Origin: Streptococcus oralis
GTDB lineage: Bacteria > Bacillota > Bacilli > Lactobacillales > Streptococcaceae
DNA: 64,000 bases
Assembly: GCF_019929345.1 (NCBI RefSeq)
Contig: NZ_JAHZPJ010000010.1
Span: 20,032 to 84,031, forward strand
Direction of reading: 5' to 3'
The position numbers and the translations under genes are program-made. The notes beneath the pieces were generated by a model. The model saw only the letters and a list, made by a program, of their open reading frames with translations. It ran no database searches and was not told where the DNA came from. Positions 57,756-64,000 of the stretch are shown here, piece after piece; the first letter of the stretch is position 1, and every line of letters begins with the position of its first letter.

Positions 57756-58724
57756 ATGTCAACTTTAGATAAGAATCTTTTGCTAGAGATGTTCCGTAAG
57801 ATGGAAGAAATCCGTCGCATGGACTTAAAAATTGCTCAGTTAGTGAAAAAGGGGAAAGTTCCCGGTATGACTCACTTTTCTGTCGGAGAGGAAGCTGCTA
57901 ACGTCGGAGCAATGCTGGCTCTTAATCCAGATGATCTGATTACCTCAAATCACCGTGGACATGGACAGGCTATTGCCAAAGGGATTGACCTCAATGGAAT
58001 GATGGCTGAAATCCTCGGGAAATACACTGGAACCTGTAAAGGAAAAGGTGGTTCTATGCATATCGCTGACCTGGATGCTGGTAACCTTGGTGCCAATGGT
58101 ATCGTAGGTGGTGGTATGGGAATCGCTGTCGGTGCAGCCCTCAGTCAGCAAATGCAACATACTGGTAAAATCGTTGTCTGCTTCTTTGGAGATGGCGCGA
58201 CCAACGAAGGTGTTTTCCACGAAGCAGTGAACATGGCTTCTATTTGGAAACTTCCTGTTATTTTCTACTGCATTAACAACGGTTATGGAATCTCTGCGGA
58301 TATCAAGAAAATGACCAATGTAGAGCATATTCATCAACGTAGTGCGGCATATGGAATTCCTGGAATGTTTATCGAAGATGGAAACAATGTCATCGATGTC
58401 TATGAAGGATTTAAGAAAGCCGTAGACCATGTTCGTGGTGGTAATGGTCCTGTCTTGATTGAAAGTGTAACCTATCGCTGGCTTGGTCACTCATCATCTG
58501 ACCCTGGTAAATATCGTACGCGTGAAGAAGTGGAATTGTGGAAACAAAAAGACCCAATCGAAAATCTTCGCAAATACCTCATTGAAAACAATATTGCAAG
58601 TGCAGAAGAATTGGAAGAAATTCAAGCACAAGTCAAGGAAGCAGTAGAAGCTTCTGTTAAATTTGCGGAAGAAAGCCCATTCCCACCACTAGAATCAGCA
58701 TTTGAAGATATTTACGCAGACTAA
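57756..58724 (+). CDS. acoA: pyruvate/acetoin dehydrogenase E1 alpha subunit
   Basis: A 322-residue thiamine diphosphate-dependent E1 alpha. The TPP motif GDGATNEGVFHEAVNMASIWKLPVIFYCINNGYG begins with GDG and ends with NN at about residues 147-175; THFSVGEEA and LLGKYTGTCKGKGGSMH-like segments (EILGKYTGTCKGKGG) are typical. The gene set is named aco in pneumococci but works as pyruvate dehydrogenase there. First gene of acoABCL behind a strong promoter. SD AGAAAGG. Confidence 0.9.
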   Translation: MSTLDKNLLLEMFRKMEEIRRMDLKIAQLVKKGKVPGMTHFSVGEEAANVGAMLALNPDDLITSNHRGHGQAIAKGIDLNGMMAEILGKYTGTCKGKGGSMHIADLDAGNLGANGIVGGGMGIAVGAALSQQMQHTGKIVVCFFGDGATNEGVFHEAVNMASIWKLPVIFYCINNGYGISADIKKMTNVEHIHQRSAAYGIPGMFIEDGNNVIDVYEGFKKAVDHVRGGNGPVLIESVTYRWLGHSSSDPGKYRTREEVELWKQKDPIENLRKYLIENNIASAEELEEIQAQVKEAVEASVKFAEESPFPPLESAFEDIYAD

Positions 58725-58740
58725 GGAGAAAGAGATAAAA

Positions 58741-59733
58741 ATGGAAACAAAAACAATGTCGTTCCGTGACACCATTATCCTTGCTATGTCTGAGGAAATG
58801 CGTCGCGATGAAAATGTGTTCTTGATGGGAGAAGACGTCGGTGTCTTTGGAGGAGACTTCGGAACTTCTGTTGGAATGCTCGAAGAATTTGGTCCAGAAC
58901 GTGTCCGTGACTGTCCGATTTCTGAAGCTGCCATCTCGGGAGCAGCAGCAGGAGCAGCCATGACAGGACTTCGTCCAATTGTCGATATGACCTTCATGGA
59001 CTTCTCGGTTATTGCCATGGATAATATCGTCAACCAAGCTGCTAAAACACGTTATATGTTTGGTGGTAAAGGTCAGGTTCCAATGACTGTACGTTGTGCA
59101 GCTGGTAACGGAGTTGGTTCTGCGGCCCAGCACTCGCAATCTCTAGAGTCTTGGTTTACACACATCCCTGGTCTCAAGGTTGTAGCTCCAAGTACACCTG
59201 CGGATATGAAAGGACTGCTCAAGTCTTCTATCCGTGATAACAACCCTGTTATCATCCTTGAATACAAGTCAGAATTTAACCAAAAAGGGGAAGTGCCAGT
59301 TGATCCAGACTACACAATCCCACTTGGGGTCGGGGAAATCAAACGTGAAGGTACAGATGTAACAGTCGTTACTTATGGTAAAATGCTTCGCCGTGTGCTT
59401 CAAGCAGCTGAAGAATTAGCTGAAGAAGGAATTTCAGTTGAAATTGTCGACCCACGTACCCTCGTTCCACTTGATAAGGATATCATCATTAACTCAGTGA
59501 AGAAGACTGGTAAGGTGGTGCTTGTCAACGACGCCCACAAAACAAGTGGCTATATCGGGGAGATTTCAGCAATTATTTCAGAGTCAGAAGCATTTGACTA
59601 TCTAGATGCACCAATCCGCCGTTGTGCAGGAGAAGATGTGCCAATGCCTTACGCACAAAATCTAGAAAATGCAATGATTCCAACCGTTGAAAGCATCAAA
59701 GATGCAATCCGAAAAACTTACAACAAAGAATAA
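58741..59733 (+). CDS. acoB: pyruvate/acetoin dehydrogenase E1 beta subunit
   Basis: A 330-residue E1 beta with the conserved MGEDVGVFGGDFGTS, CPISEAAISGAAAGAAMTGLRP and QAAKTRYMFGGKGQVPMTVR segments and the C-terminal transketolase domain. ATG 58741 follows AAGGAGAAAGAG, 16 nt after acoA; the longer frame overlapping acoA begins before that site. It pairs with AcoA in an alpha2beta2 E1 that decarboxylates pyruvate and transfers acetyl to lipoamide. A repeat-filled 335-nt gap separates it from acoC. Confidence 0.9.
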   Translation: METKTMSFRDTIILAMSEEMRRDENVFLMGEDVGVFGGDFGTSVGMLEEFGPERVRDCPISEAAISGAAAGAAMTGLRPIVDMTFMDFSVIAMDNIVNQAAKTRYMFGGKGQVPMTVRCAAGNGVGSAAQHSQSLESWFTHIPGLKVVAPSTPADMKGLLKSSIRDNNPVIILEYKSEFNQKGEVPVDPDYTIPLGVGEIKREGTDVTVVTYGKMLRRVLQAAEELAEEGISVEIVDPRTLVPLDKDIIINSVKKTGKVVLVNDAHKTSGYIGEISAIISESEAFDYLDAPIRRCAGEDVPMPYAQNLENAMIPTVESIKDAIRKTYNKE

Positions 59734-59777
59734 TATTACATAAATTAAATTACGTAAATTTTAGAGATTTTAACTTT

Positions 59778-59951
59778 AGTAACTTGAGTTATGTTTTGTA
59801 TCCAAGTTGTATATAAAGTTGCGACAGTTTTTTGACGAATCGATAATATTCAACAAAAAATTTAGTAAGTCTACTAGGTTGACCGCCTAATAGCGGCAAC
59901 CGTAGTAACTTGAGACGTGTTTTGTATCCAAGTTACTTGTAGAGTTGCACA
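59778..59951 (+). repeat. direct repeat pair of 48 bp, 126 bp apart
   Basis: 59778-59825 and 59904-59951 share GTAACTTGAG, then TGTTTTGTATCCAAGTT, then GTTGC in the same spacing without gaps. Between them GACCGCCTAATAGCGGC can form a small stem. The second copy runs directly into the structured repeat copy B. Confidence 0.7.
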
Positions 59952-60049
59952 CGGGCTAAAAGCTCGGAAAAAAGATAAATCTCCTTGGCTTCATCGAAGC
60001 CAGCGTCGATTTCCTATTTTTCAGTCGCTTTTTACGCCCTTAGTATCAT
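59950..60049 (+). repeat. dispersed structured repeat, copy B
   Basis: Nested pairing is visible: GGGC with GCCC, AAAGC with GCTTT, GGAAA with TTTCC, and an inner perfect TGGCTTC-ATC-GAAGCCA stem. A degenerate relative lies at 47796-47895. It fills the acoC leader up to just before the SD GGAGAGG. Together with the direct repeats it makes the acoB-acoC gap (59734-60068) almost wholly repeat DNA. Confidence 0.6.
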
Positions 60050-60068
60050 AATTAGAATTGGAGAGGTC

Positions 60069-61112
60069 ATGGCTGATGACAAGCTAAGAGCGACTCCTGC
60101 GGCTAGAAAGTTAGCGGATGATTTAGGGATCAACCTCTACGACGTTTCTGGCTCAGGTGCAAACGGTCGTGTCCACAAAGAAGACGTGGAAACTTATAAA
60201 GACACAAATGTGGTTCGCATTTCGCCACTTGCAAAACGAATTGCCCTCGAACATAACATTGCTTGGCAGGAAATCCAAGGAACGGGTCACCGTGGTAAGA
60301 TCATGAAGAAGGACGTTTTGGCCTTGCTTCCTGAAAATATCGAAAACGACACCATCAAGTCTCCTGCTCAAATCGAAAAAGTGGAAGAGGTTCCTGATAC
60401 TATCACTCCTTATGGTGAAATTGAGCGTATCCCGATGACACCAATGCGTAAGGTTATTGCCCAACGTATGGTCGAGTCTTACCTAACTGCGCCAACCTTC
60501 ACTCTCAACTATGAAGTTGATATGACTGAAATGTTGGCTCTTCGTAAGAAGGTTCTTGAGCCAATCATGGAAGCAACTGGGAAGAAGACTACTGTAACAG
60601 ACCTTCTTTCACTTGCAGTTGTTAAGACACTTATGAAACACCCTTACATTAACGCTTCATTGACCGAAGATGGCAAGACTATTATTACTCATAATTATGT
60701 CAACCTTGCCATGGCAGTTGGGATGGATAATGGATTGATGACACCTGTTGTTTACAATGCTGAAAAATTAAGCTTGTCAGAGCTGGTCGTAGCCTTCAAA
60801 GACGTCATTGGTCGGACCTTGGATGGTAAATTGGCTCCAAGCGAATTGCAAAATTCAACCTTCACAATTAGTAACTTGGGAATGTTTGGTGTTCAGTCCT
60901 TTGGTCCGATTATTAACCAACCAAACTCAGCTATCCTCGGGGTGAGCTCAACAGTAGAGAAACCTGTAGTCGTCAATGGTGAGATTGTTATCCGACCAAT
61001 CATGAGTCTAGGATTAACCATTGACCACCGTGTCGTAGATGGTATGGCTGGTGCTAAGTTTATGAAAGATTTGAAAGCCCTGATTGAGAATCCGATCTCA
61101 ATGTTGGTTTAA
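60069..61112 (+). CDS. acoC: dihydrolipoamide acyltransferase E2, without lipoyl domain
   Basis: A 347-residue E2. Two E3-binding (PSBD) domains are seen in series: RATPAARKLADDLGIN through GRVHKEDV (about 7-45) and RISPLAKRIALEHNI through GKIMKKDVLALL (about 53-92). The catalytic domain (about 115-347) ends with TIDHRVVDG, active-site H320 and D324. There is no N-terminal lipoyl domain and no EIETDK-type motif; the lipoyl domain of this operon is on AcoL. ATG 60069 has GGAGAGG upstream. The frame extends upstream to 59985, but that part is repeat DNA. Confidence 0.92.
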   Translation: MADDKLRATPAARKLADDLGINLYDVSGSGANGRVHKEDVETYKDTNVVRISPLAKRIALEHNIAWQEIQGTGHRGKIMKKDVLALLPENIENDTIKSPAQIEKVEEVPDTITPYGEIERIPMTPMRKVIAQRMVESYLTAPTFTLNYEVDMTEMLALRKKVLEPIMEATGKKTTVTDLLSLAVVKTLMKHPYINASLTEDGKTIITHNYVNLAMAVGMDNGLMTPVVYNAEKLSLSELVVAFKDVIGRTLDGKLAPSELQNSTFTISNLGMFGVQSFGPIINQPNSAILGVSSTVEKPVVVNGEIVIRPIMSLGLTIDHRVVDGMAGAKFMKDLKALIENPISMLV

Positions 61113-61156
61113 GTCAGCTATTGTTATTTTAGAGTTTTAGATAAAGGAAGTAAGAC

Positions 61157-62860
61157 ATGGCCTTAGAAGTAATTATGCCAAAAGCCGGCGTGGATATGAC
61201 AGAAGGACAAATTGTCCAATGGAATAAGAAAGTCGGAGAATTTGTAAAAGAAGGAGAAATCCTTTTGGAAATCATGACTGATAAAGTCAGCATGGAATTG
61301 GAAGCCGAAGAAGATGGATATTTGATTGCCATCCTCAAAGGAGATGGTGAAACTGTCCCTGTAACGGAAGTTATCGGTTACCTAGGGGAAGAAGGTGAAA
61401 ACATCCCAACAGCTGGAGCGGCTGCTCCAGAAGCTAGCCCAGCGCCTGCAGTTAGTGCCTCAAACGATGACGGCAAGAGCGATGATGCCTTTGATATAGT
61501 TGTGATTGGTGGAGGTCCTGCTGGATATGTAGCAGCCATTAAAGCTGCCCAACTCGGTGGGAAGGTTGCCCTTGTTGAGAAATCTGAACTCGGTGGAACC
61601 TGCTTGAACCGTGGCTGTATCCCAACCAAAACCTACCTTCACAACGCTGAAATCATCGAAAACATCGGTCATGCAGCGAATCGTGGTATCGTCATTGAAA
61701 ATCCAAACTTCACTGTAGATATGGATAAACTTTTAGAAACTAAATCTAAAGTTGTCAATACTTTGGTAGGTGGAGTTGCTGGTCTCCTTCGTAGCTACGG
61801 TGTTACTGTTCATAAGGGTGTTGGTACTATTACTAAAGATAAGAATGTCTTGGTTAATGGCTCAGAATTGCTTGAAACCAAGAAAATCATCCTTGCTGGT
61901 GGTTCAAAAGTCAGCAAGATCAACGTTCCTGGTATGGAATCATCACTCGTGATGACAAGTGACGATATTCTTGAAATGAATGAAGTTCCAGAAAGCCTTG
62001 TTATCATCGGTGGTGGTGTTGTCGGTATCGAACTCGGTCAGGCCTTCATGACATTTGGTTCAAAAGTAACTGTTATCGAAATGATGGAACGTATCGTTCC
62101 AGCTATGGATGCGGAAGTTTCTAAGAATCTTCGCTTGATTTTGGAACGCAAAGGTATGACTATCTTAACAGGTACAAAATTGCAAGAAATCATCGAGGAA
62201 AATGGTCAACTTCGTATCAAGGTTGAAGGAAAAGACGATGTCATCGCAAGCAAAGCTCTTCTTTCAATCGGTCGTGTGCCAGACCTTGAAGGTATTGGCG
62301 ATGTTGAGTTTGAATTGGATCGTGGACGTATCAAGGTCAATGAATACATGGAAACTTCTGTTCCAGGCATTTACGCACCAGGTGACATCAACGGTACTAA
62401 GATGTTGGCTCACGCAGCCTTCCGTATGGGGGAAGTTGCCGCTGAAAATGCCCTTAAAGGAAATCATGCTATTGCCAAATTGAACTTGACTCCTGCAGCT
62501 ATCTACACTCTTCCTGAAGTAGCAGCAGTAGGTCTAACTGAAGAACAAGCTCGTGAGAAATACGATGTGGCCATCGGTAAATTCAACTTTGCAGCCAACG
62601 GTCGTGCAATCGCTTCTGATGCTGCTCAAGGTTTCGTAAAAGTCATCGCTGATAAGAAATACGGAGAAATCCTTGGTGTTCACATCATCGGTCCTGCAGC
62701 CGCAGAATTGATCAACGAAGCGTCAAGTATTATTGAAATGGAAATCACTGTTGAAGAAATGCTGAAGACTATCCACGGACACCCAACCTACTCTGAAGTG
62801 ATGTACGAAGCATTTGCGGATGTTCTAGGAATGGCCATCCATTCACCTAAGAAAAAATAA
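61157..62860 (+). CDS. acoL: dihydrolipoamide dehydrogenase E3 with N-terminal lipoyl domain
   Basis: A 567-residue flavoprotein. Residues 1-78 form a lipoyl domain with the target Lys K43 in MTDKVSME; an Ala/Pro-rich linker (about 83-110) follows; then FAD-binding GGGPAGY (118-124), the redox disulfide C149-C154 in GGTCLNRGCIPTK, the NAD-binding GGGVVGIELG, and the dimer domain with the catalytic His-Glu pair in HGHPTYSEV. The domain fusion makes up for the missing lipoyl domain of AcoC. SD AAAGGAAG. Confidence 0.95.
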   Translation: MALEVIMPKAGVDMTEGQIVQWNKKVGEFVKEGEILLEIMTDKVSMELEAEEDGYLIAILKGDGETVPVTEVIGYLGEEGENIPTAGAAAPEASPAPAVSASNDDGKSDDAFDIVVIGGGPAGYVAAIKAAQLGGKVALVEKSELGGTCLNRGCIPTKTYLHNAEIIENIGHAANRGIVIENPNFTVDMDKLLETKSKVVNTLVGGVAGLLRSYGVTVHKGVGTITKDKNVLVNGSELLETKKIILAGGSKVSKINVPGMESSLVMTSDDILEMNEVPESLVIIGGGVVGIELGQAFMTFGSKVTVIEMMERIVPAMDAEVSKNLRLILERKGMTILTGTKLQEIIEENGQLRIKVEGKDDVIASKALLSIGRVPDLEGIGDVEFELDRGRIKVNEYMETSVPGIYAPGDINGTKMLAHAAFRMGEVAAENALKGNHAIAKLNLTPAAIYTLPEVAAVGLTEEQAREKYDVAIGKFNFAANGRAIASDAAQGFVKVIADKKYGEILGVHIIGPAAAELINEASSIIEMEITVEEMLKTIHGHPTYSEVMYEAFADVLGMAIHSPKKK

Positions 62861-62866
62861 AACGAA

Positions 62867-62903
62867 GATAGACTAGACTGGAAGATTATTTCCAGTCTCT
62901 ATC
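62867..62903 (+). repeat. hairpin between acoL and lplA
   Basis: GATAG pairs with CTATC and AGACTGGAA (62875-62883) with TTCCAGTCT (62890-62898), separated by a small bulge. No T-run follows, so it may stabilise or process the mRNA rather than end it. Confidence 0.55.
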
Positions 62904-62918
62904 GTATAAAGGGATATC

Positions 62919-63908
62919 ATGAAATACATTATCAATCATTCAAACGACACTGCTTTTAATATCGCCCTGGAAGAATATGCCTTTAAACACCTTTTGGATG
63001 AGAATCAAATCTTCCTACTTTGGATTAATAAACCTTCTATCATTGTTGGTCGTCACCAGAATACTATCGAAGAAATCAATCGTGATTATGTCCGTGAAAA
63101 TGGCATAGAGGTAGTCCGCCGTATCAGTGGTGGTGGAGCTGTTTATCACGATTTAAACAACCTCAACTACACCATCATTTCAAAAGAAGATGAAAACAAG
63201 GCCTTTGACTTCAAGAGCTTCTCAACTCCAGTTATCAATACCTTGGCTCAACTTGGTGTTAAAGCTGAATTTACAGGGCGTAATGACCTAGAGATTGATG
63301 GCAAGAAATTCTGTGGAAATGCCCAAGCCTATATCAATGGCCGTATCATGCACCACGGTTGCTTGCTCTTTGACGTTGATTTGTCAGTCCTAGCAAATGC
63401 TCTCAAGGTTTCAAAGGACAAATTTGAGTCAAAAGGTGTGAAATCCGTCCGTGCCCGTGTAACCAATATTGTCAATGAATTACCAGAAAAAATCACAGTT
63501 GAAGAATTCCGTGATTTGCTATTGGAATACATGAAAAAAGAGTACCCAGAGATGACTGAATACGTTTTTTCTGAGCAAGAATTGGCGGAAATCAACCGCA
63601 TCAAGGAGACCAAGTTCGATACTTGGGACTGGAACTACGGTAAATCACCTGAATTTAACGTCCGTCGTGGAACAAAATTCACTAGTGGTAAGGTTGAAGT
63701 TTTTGCCAACGTCATTGAATCAAAAATCCAAGATATCAAGATTTACGGTGATTTCTTTGGTATCGAGGACGTTGCAGCTGTAGAAGATGTCCTTCGTGGC
63801 GTAAAATATGAACGCGAAGATGTTCTTAAGGCACTAGAAACTATTGACATCACACGCTACTTTGCTGGCATTAGCCGCGAAGAAATCGCTGAAGCAGTAG
63901 TAGGATAA
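62919..63908 (+). CDS. lplA: lipoate--protein ligase
   Basis: A 329-residue LplA that activates free lipoate with ATP and attaches it to lipoyl domains. RRISGGGAVYHDLNNLNY is the lipoate/ATP-binding signature, GRNDLEIDGKKFCGNAQAY the second conserved loop with the catalytic Lys, and the C-terminal accessory domain follows from about 250. As last gene behind acoL it probably loads K43 of the AcoL lipoyl domain. No lipoate synthesis genes are seen, consistent with scavenging. SD AAAGGG. Confidence 0.93.
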   Translation: MKYIINHSNDTAFNIALEEYAFKHLLDENQIFLLWINKPSIIVGRHQNTIEEINRDYVRENGIEVVRRISGGGAVYHDLNNLNYTIISKEDENKAFDFKSFSTPVINTLAQLGVKAEFTGRNDLEIDGKKFCGNAQAYINGRIMHHGCLLFDVDLSVLANALKVSKDKFESKGVKSVRARVTNIVNELPEKITVEEFRDLLLEYMKKEYPEMTEYVFSEQELAEINRIKETKFDTWDWNYGKSPEFNVRRGTKFTSGKVEVFANVIESKIQDIKIYGDFFGIEDVAAVEDVLRGVKYEREDVLKALETIDITRYFAGISREEIAEAVVG

Positions 63909-63923
63909 TAAAAGAATCCATTT

Positions 63924-64000
63924 TGTACTGACCCCAAAAAGTTGGACAAATAATTATTGAAAGGATTTAGTTCTGTACTGCACAGGACTAAGTCCTTTTA
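63924..64000 (-). mobile_element. end of an IS3-family (IS150/IS861-like) element, cut by window edge
   Basis: TGTACTGACCCCAAAAAG, the start of a terminal inverted repeat, begins at 63924 and reads on to TTGGACA. Just inside, AAGGATTTAGTTCTGT (63961-63976) pairs with ACAGGACTAAGTCCTT (63982-63997), a terminator-like stem next to the terminus. In elements of this type the stem follows the transposase, so the transposase is probably on the minus strand beyond the window. Confidence 0.7.

Noticed and set aside
57945..58490. 181-codon frame antisense to acoA
   Set aside because: Lies wholly inside acoA and resembles no protein; the plus-strand frame has all E1 alpha motifs.
58657..59139. 160-codon frame antisense to the acoA/acoB junction
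   Set aside because: Overlaps the acoB start on the opposite strand, rich in His, Ser and Cys, no start signals.
59985..60068. Upstream extension of the acoC reading frame by 28 codons
   Set aside because: It falls in repeat DNA, starts without a ribosome site, and ATG 60069 with GGAGAGG gives the family N-terminus.

Overview
The window looks like chromosome of a mitis-group Streptococcus (S. mitis, S. oralis, S. pseudopneumoniae or S. pneumoniae). The reasons are low GC, the choline/teichoic-acid lic genes, a VicRK system with VicX, a GlgC/GlgD pair, a PDH complex whose lipoyl domain sits on the E3 subunit, and BOX-like and IS3-type debris. Species cannot be fixed from sequence reading alone. 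I saw no rRNA, tRNA or CRISPR array.

Layout. 1-2577: end of tarJ, then licA-licB-licC (choline kinase, permease, CTP:phosphocholine cytidylyltransferase), closed by a terminator. 2645-6486: pantothenate/CoA genes (panT, coaC, coaB) on the minus strand, divergent from fhs. 6579-17903: a housekeeping block with pcrA, radC, a minus-strand run (CYTH, prs, nifS, two DUF genes, rex, an amidohydrolase), then relQ-nadK-rluD and pta. 17939-22046: mutY and vicRKX. 22063-23418: an AT-rich unknown gene and a repeat-rich scar. 23419-25640: bta and pgm. 25641-27321: a decayed stretch and a lipoprotein gene. 27330-33440: an ABC-F protein, an Rgg regulator with an MFS exporter, and ligA. 33506-43341: glycogen metabolism (pullulanase, glgBCDA) with gapN inside it. 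43368-47151: phosphatase, glycerate kinase, YueI-like gene and enolase. 47159-53774: an accessory stretch with an AraC/GyrI-like regulator, a BtrH-type protein, a ClbS/DfsB protein, an orphan Imm70 immunity gene, a small unknown and a DUF4336 protein. 53786-57655: ung, mutX, pyrC and a MATE exporter. 57693-63908: acoABCL (pyruvate dehydrogenase type) and lplA. 63924-64000: the end of an IS3-family element running out of the window.

How the genes work together. lic genes feed phosphocholine to teichoic acid. panT/coaBC supply CoA, which pta and the aco complex use. lplA attaches lipoate, probably to the lipoyl domain carried by AcoL. The glg genes build glycogen from ADP-glucose, the pullulanase debranches it, and pgm links glucose-1-P to glucose-6-P. 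Rex is encoded here, and Rex-like half-sites lie before rex, gapN and the aco operon. cre-like sites (CcpA) lie at coaB/fhs, relQ/CYTH, pgm, glgB and yueI/eno, suggesting carbon-source control of this central metabolism.

The most noteworthy observations are: five genes whose -10 box sits exactly 6 nt before the start codon (candidate leaderless mRNAs); a terminator-like hairpin that contains the radC Shine-Dalgarno; a MutY with all four Fe-S cysteines replaced; an E2 without lipoyl domain but with two E3-binding domains; a dispersed structured repeat in two 5' leaders; a small inverted-repeat element downstream of vicX; and a cluster of immunity-like genes without visible toxins. I found no complete, clearly new multi-gene system.
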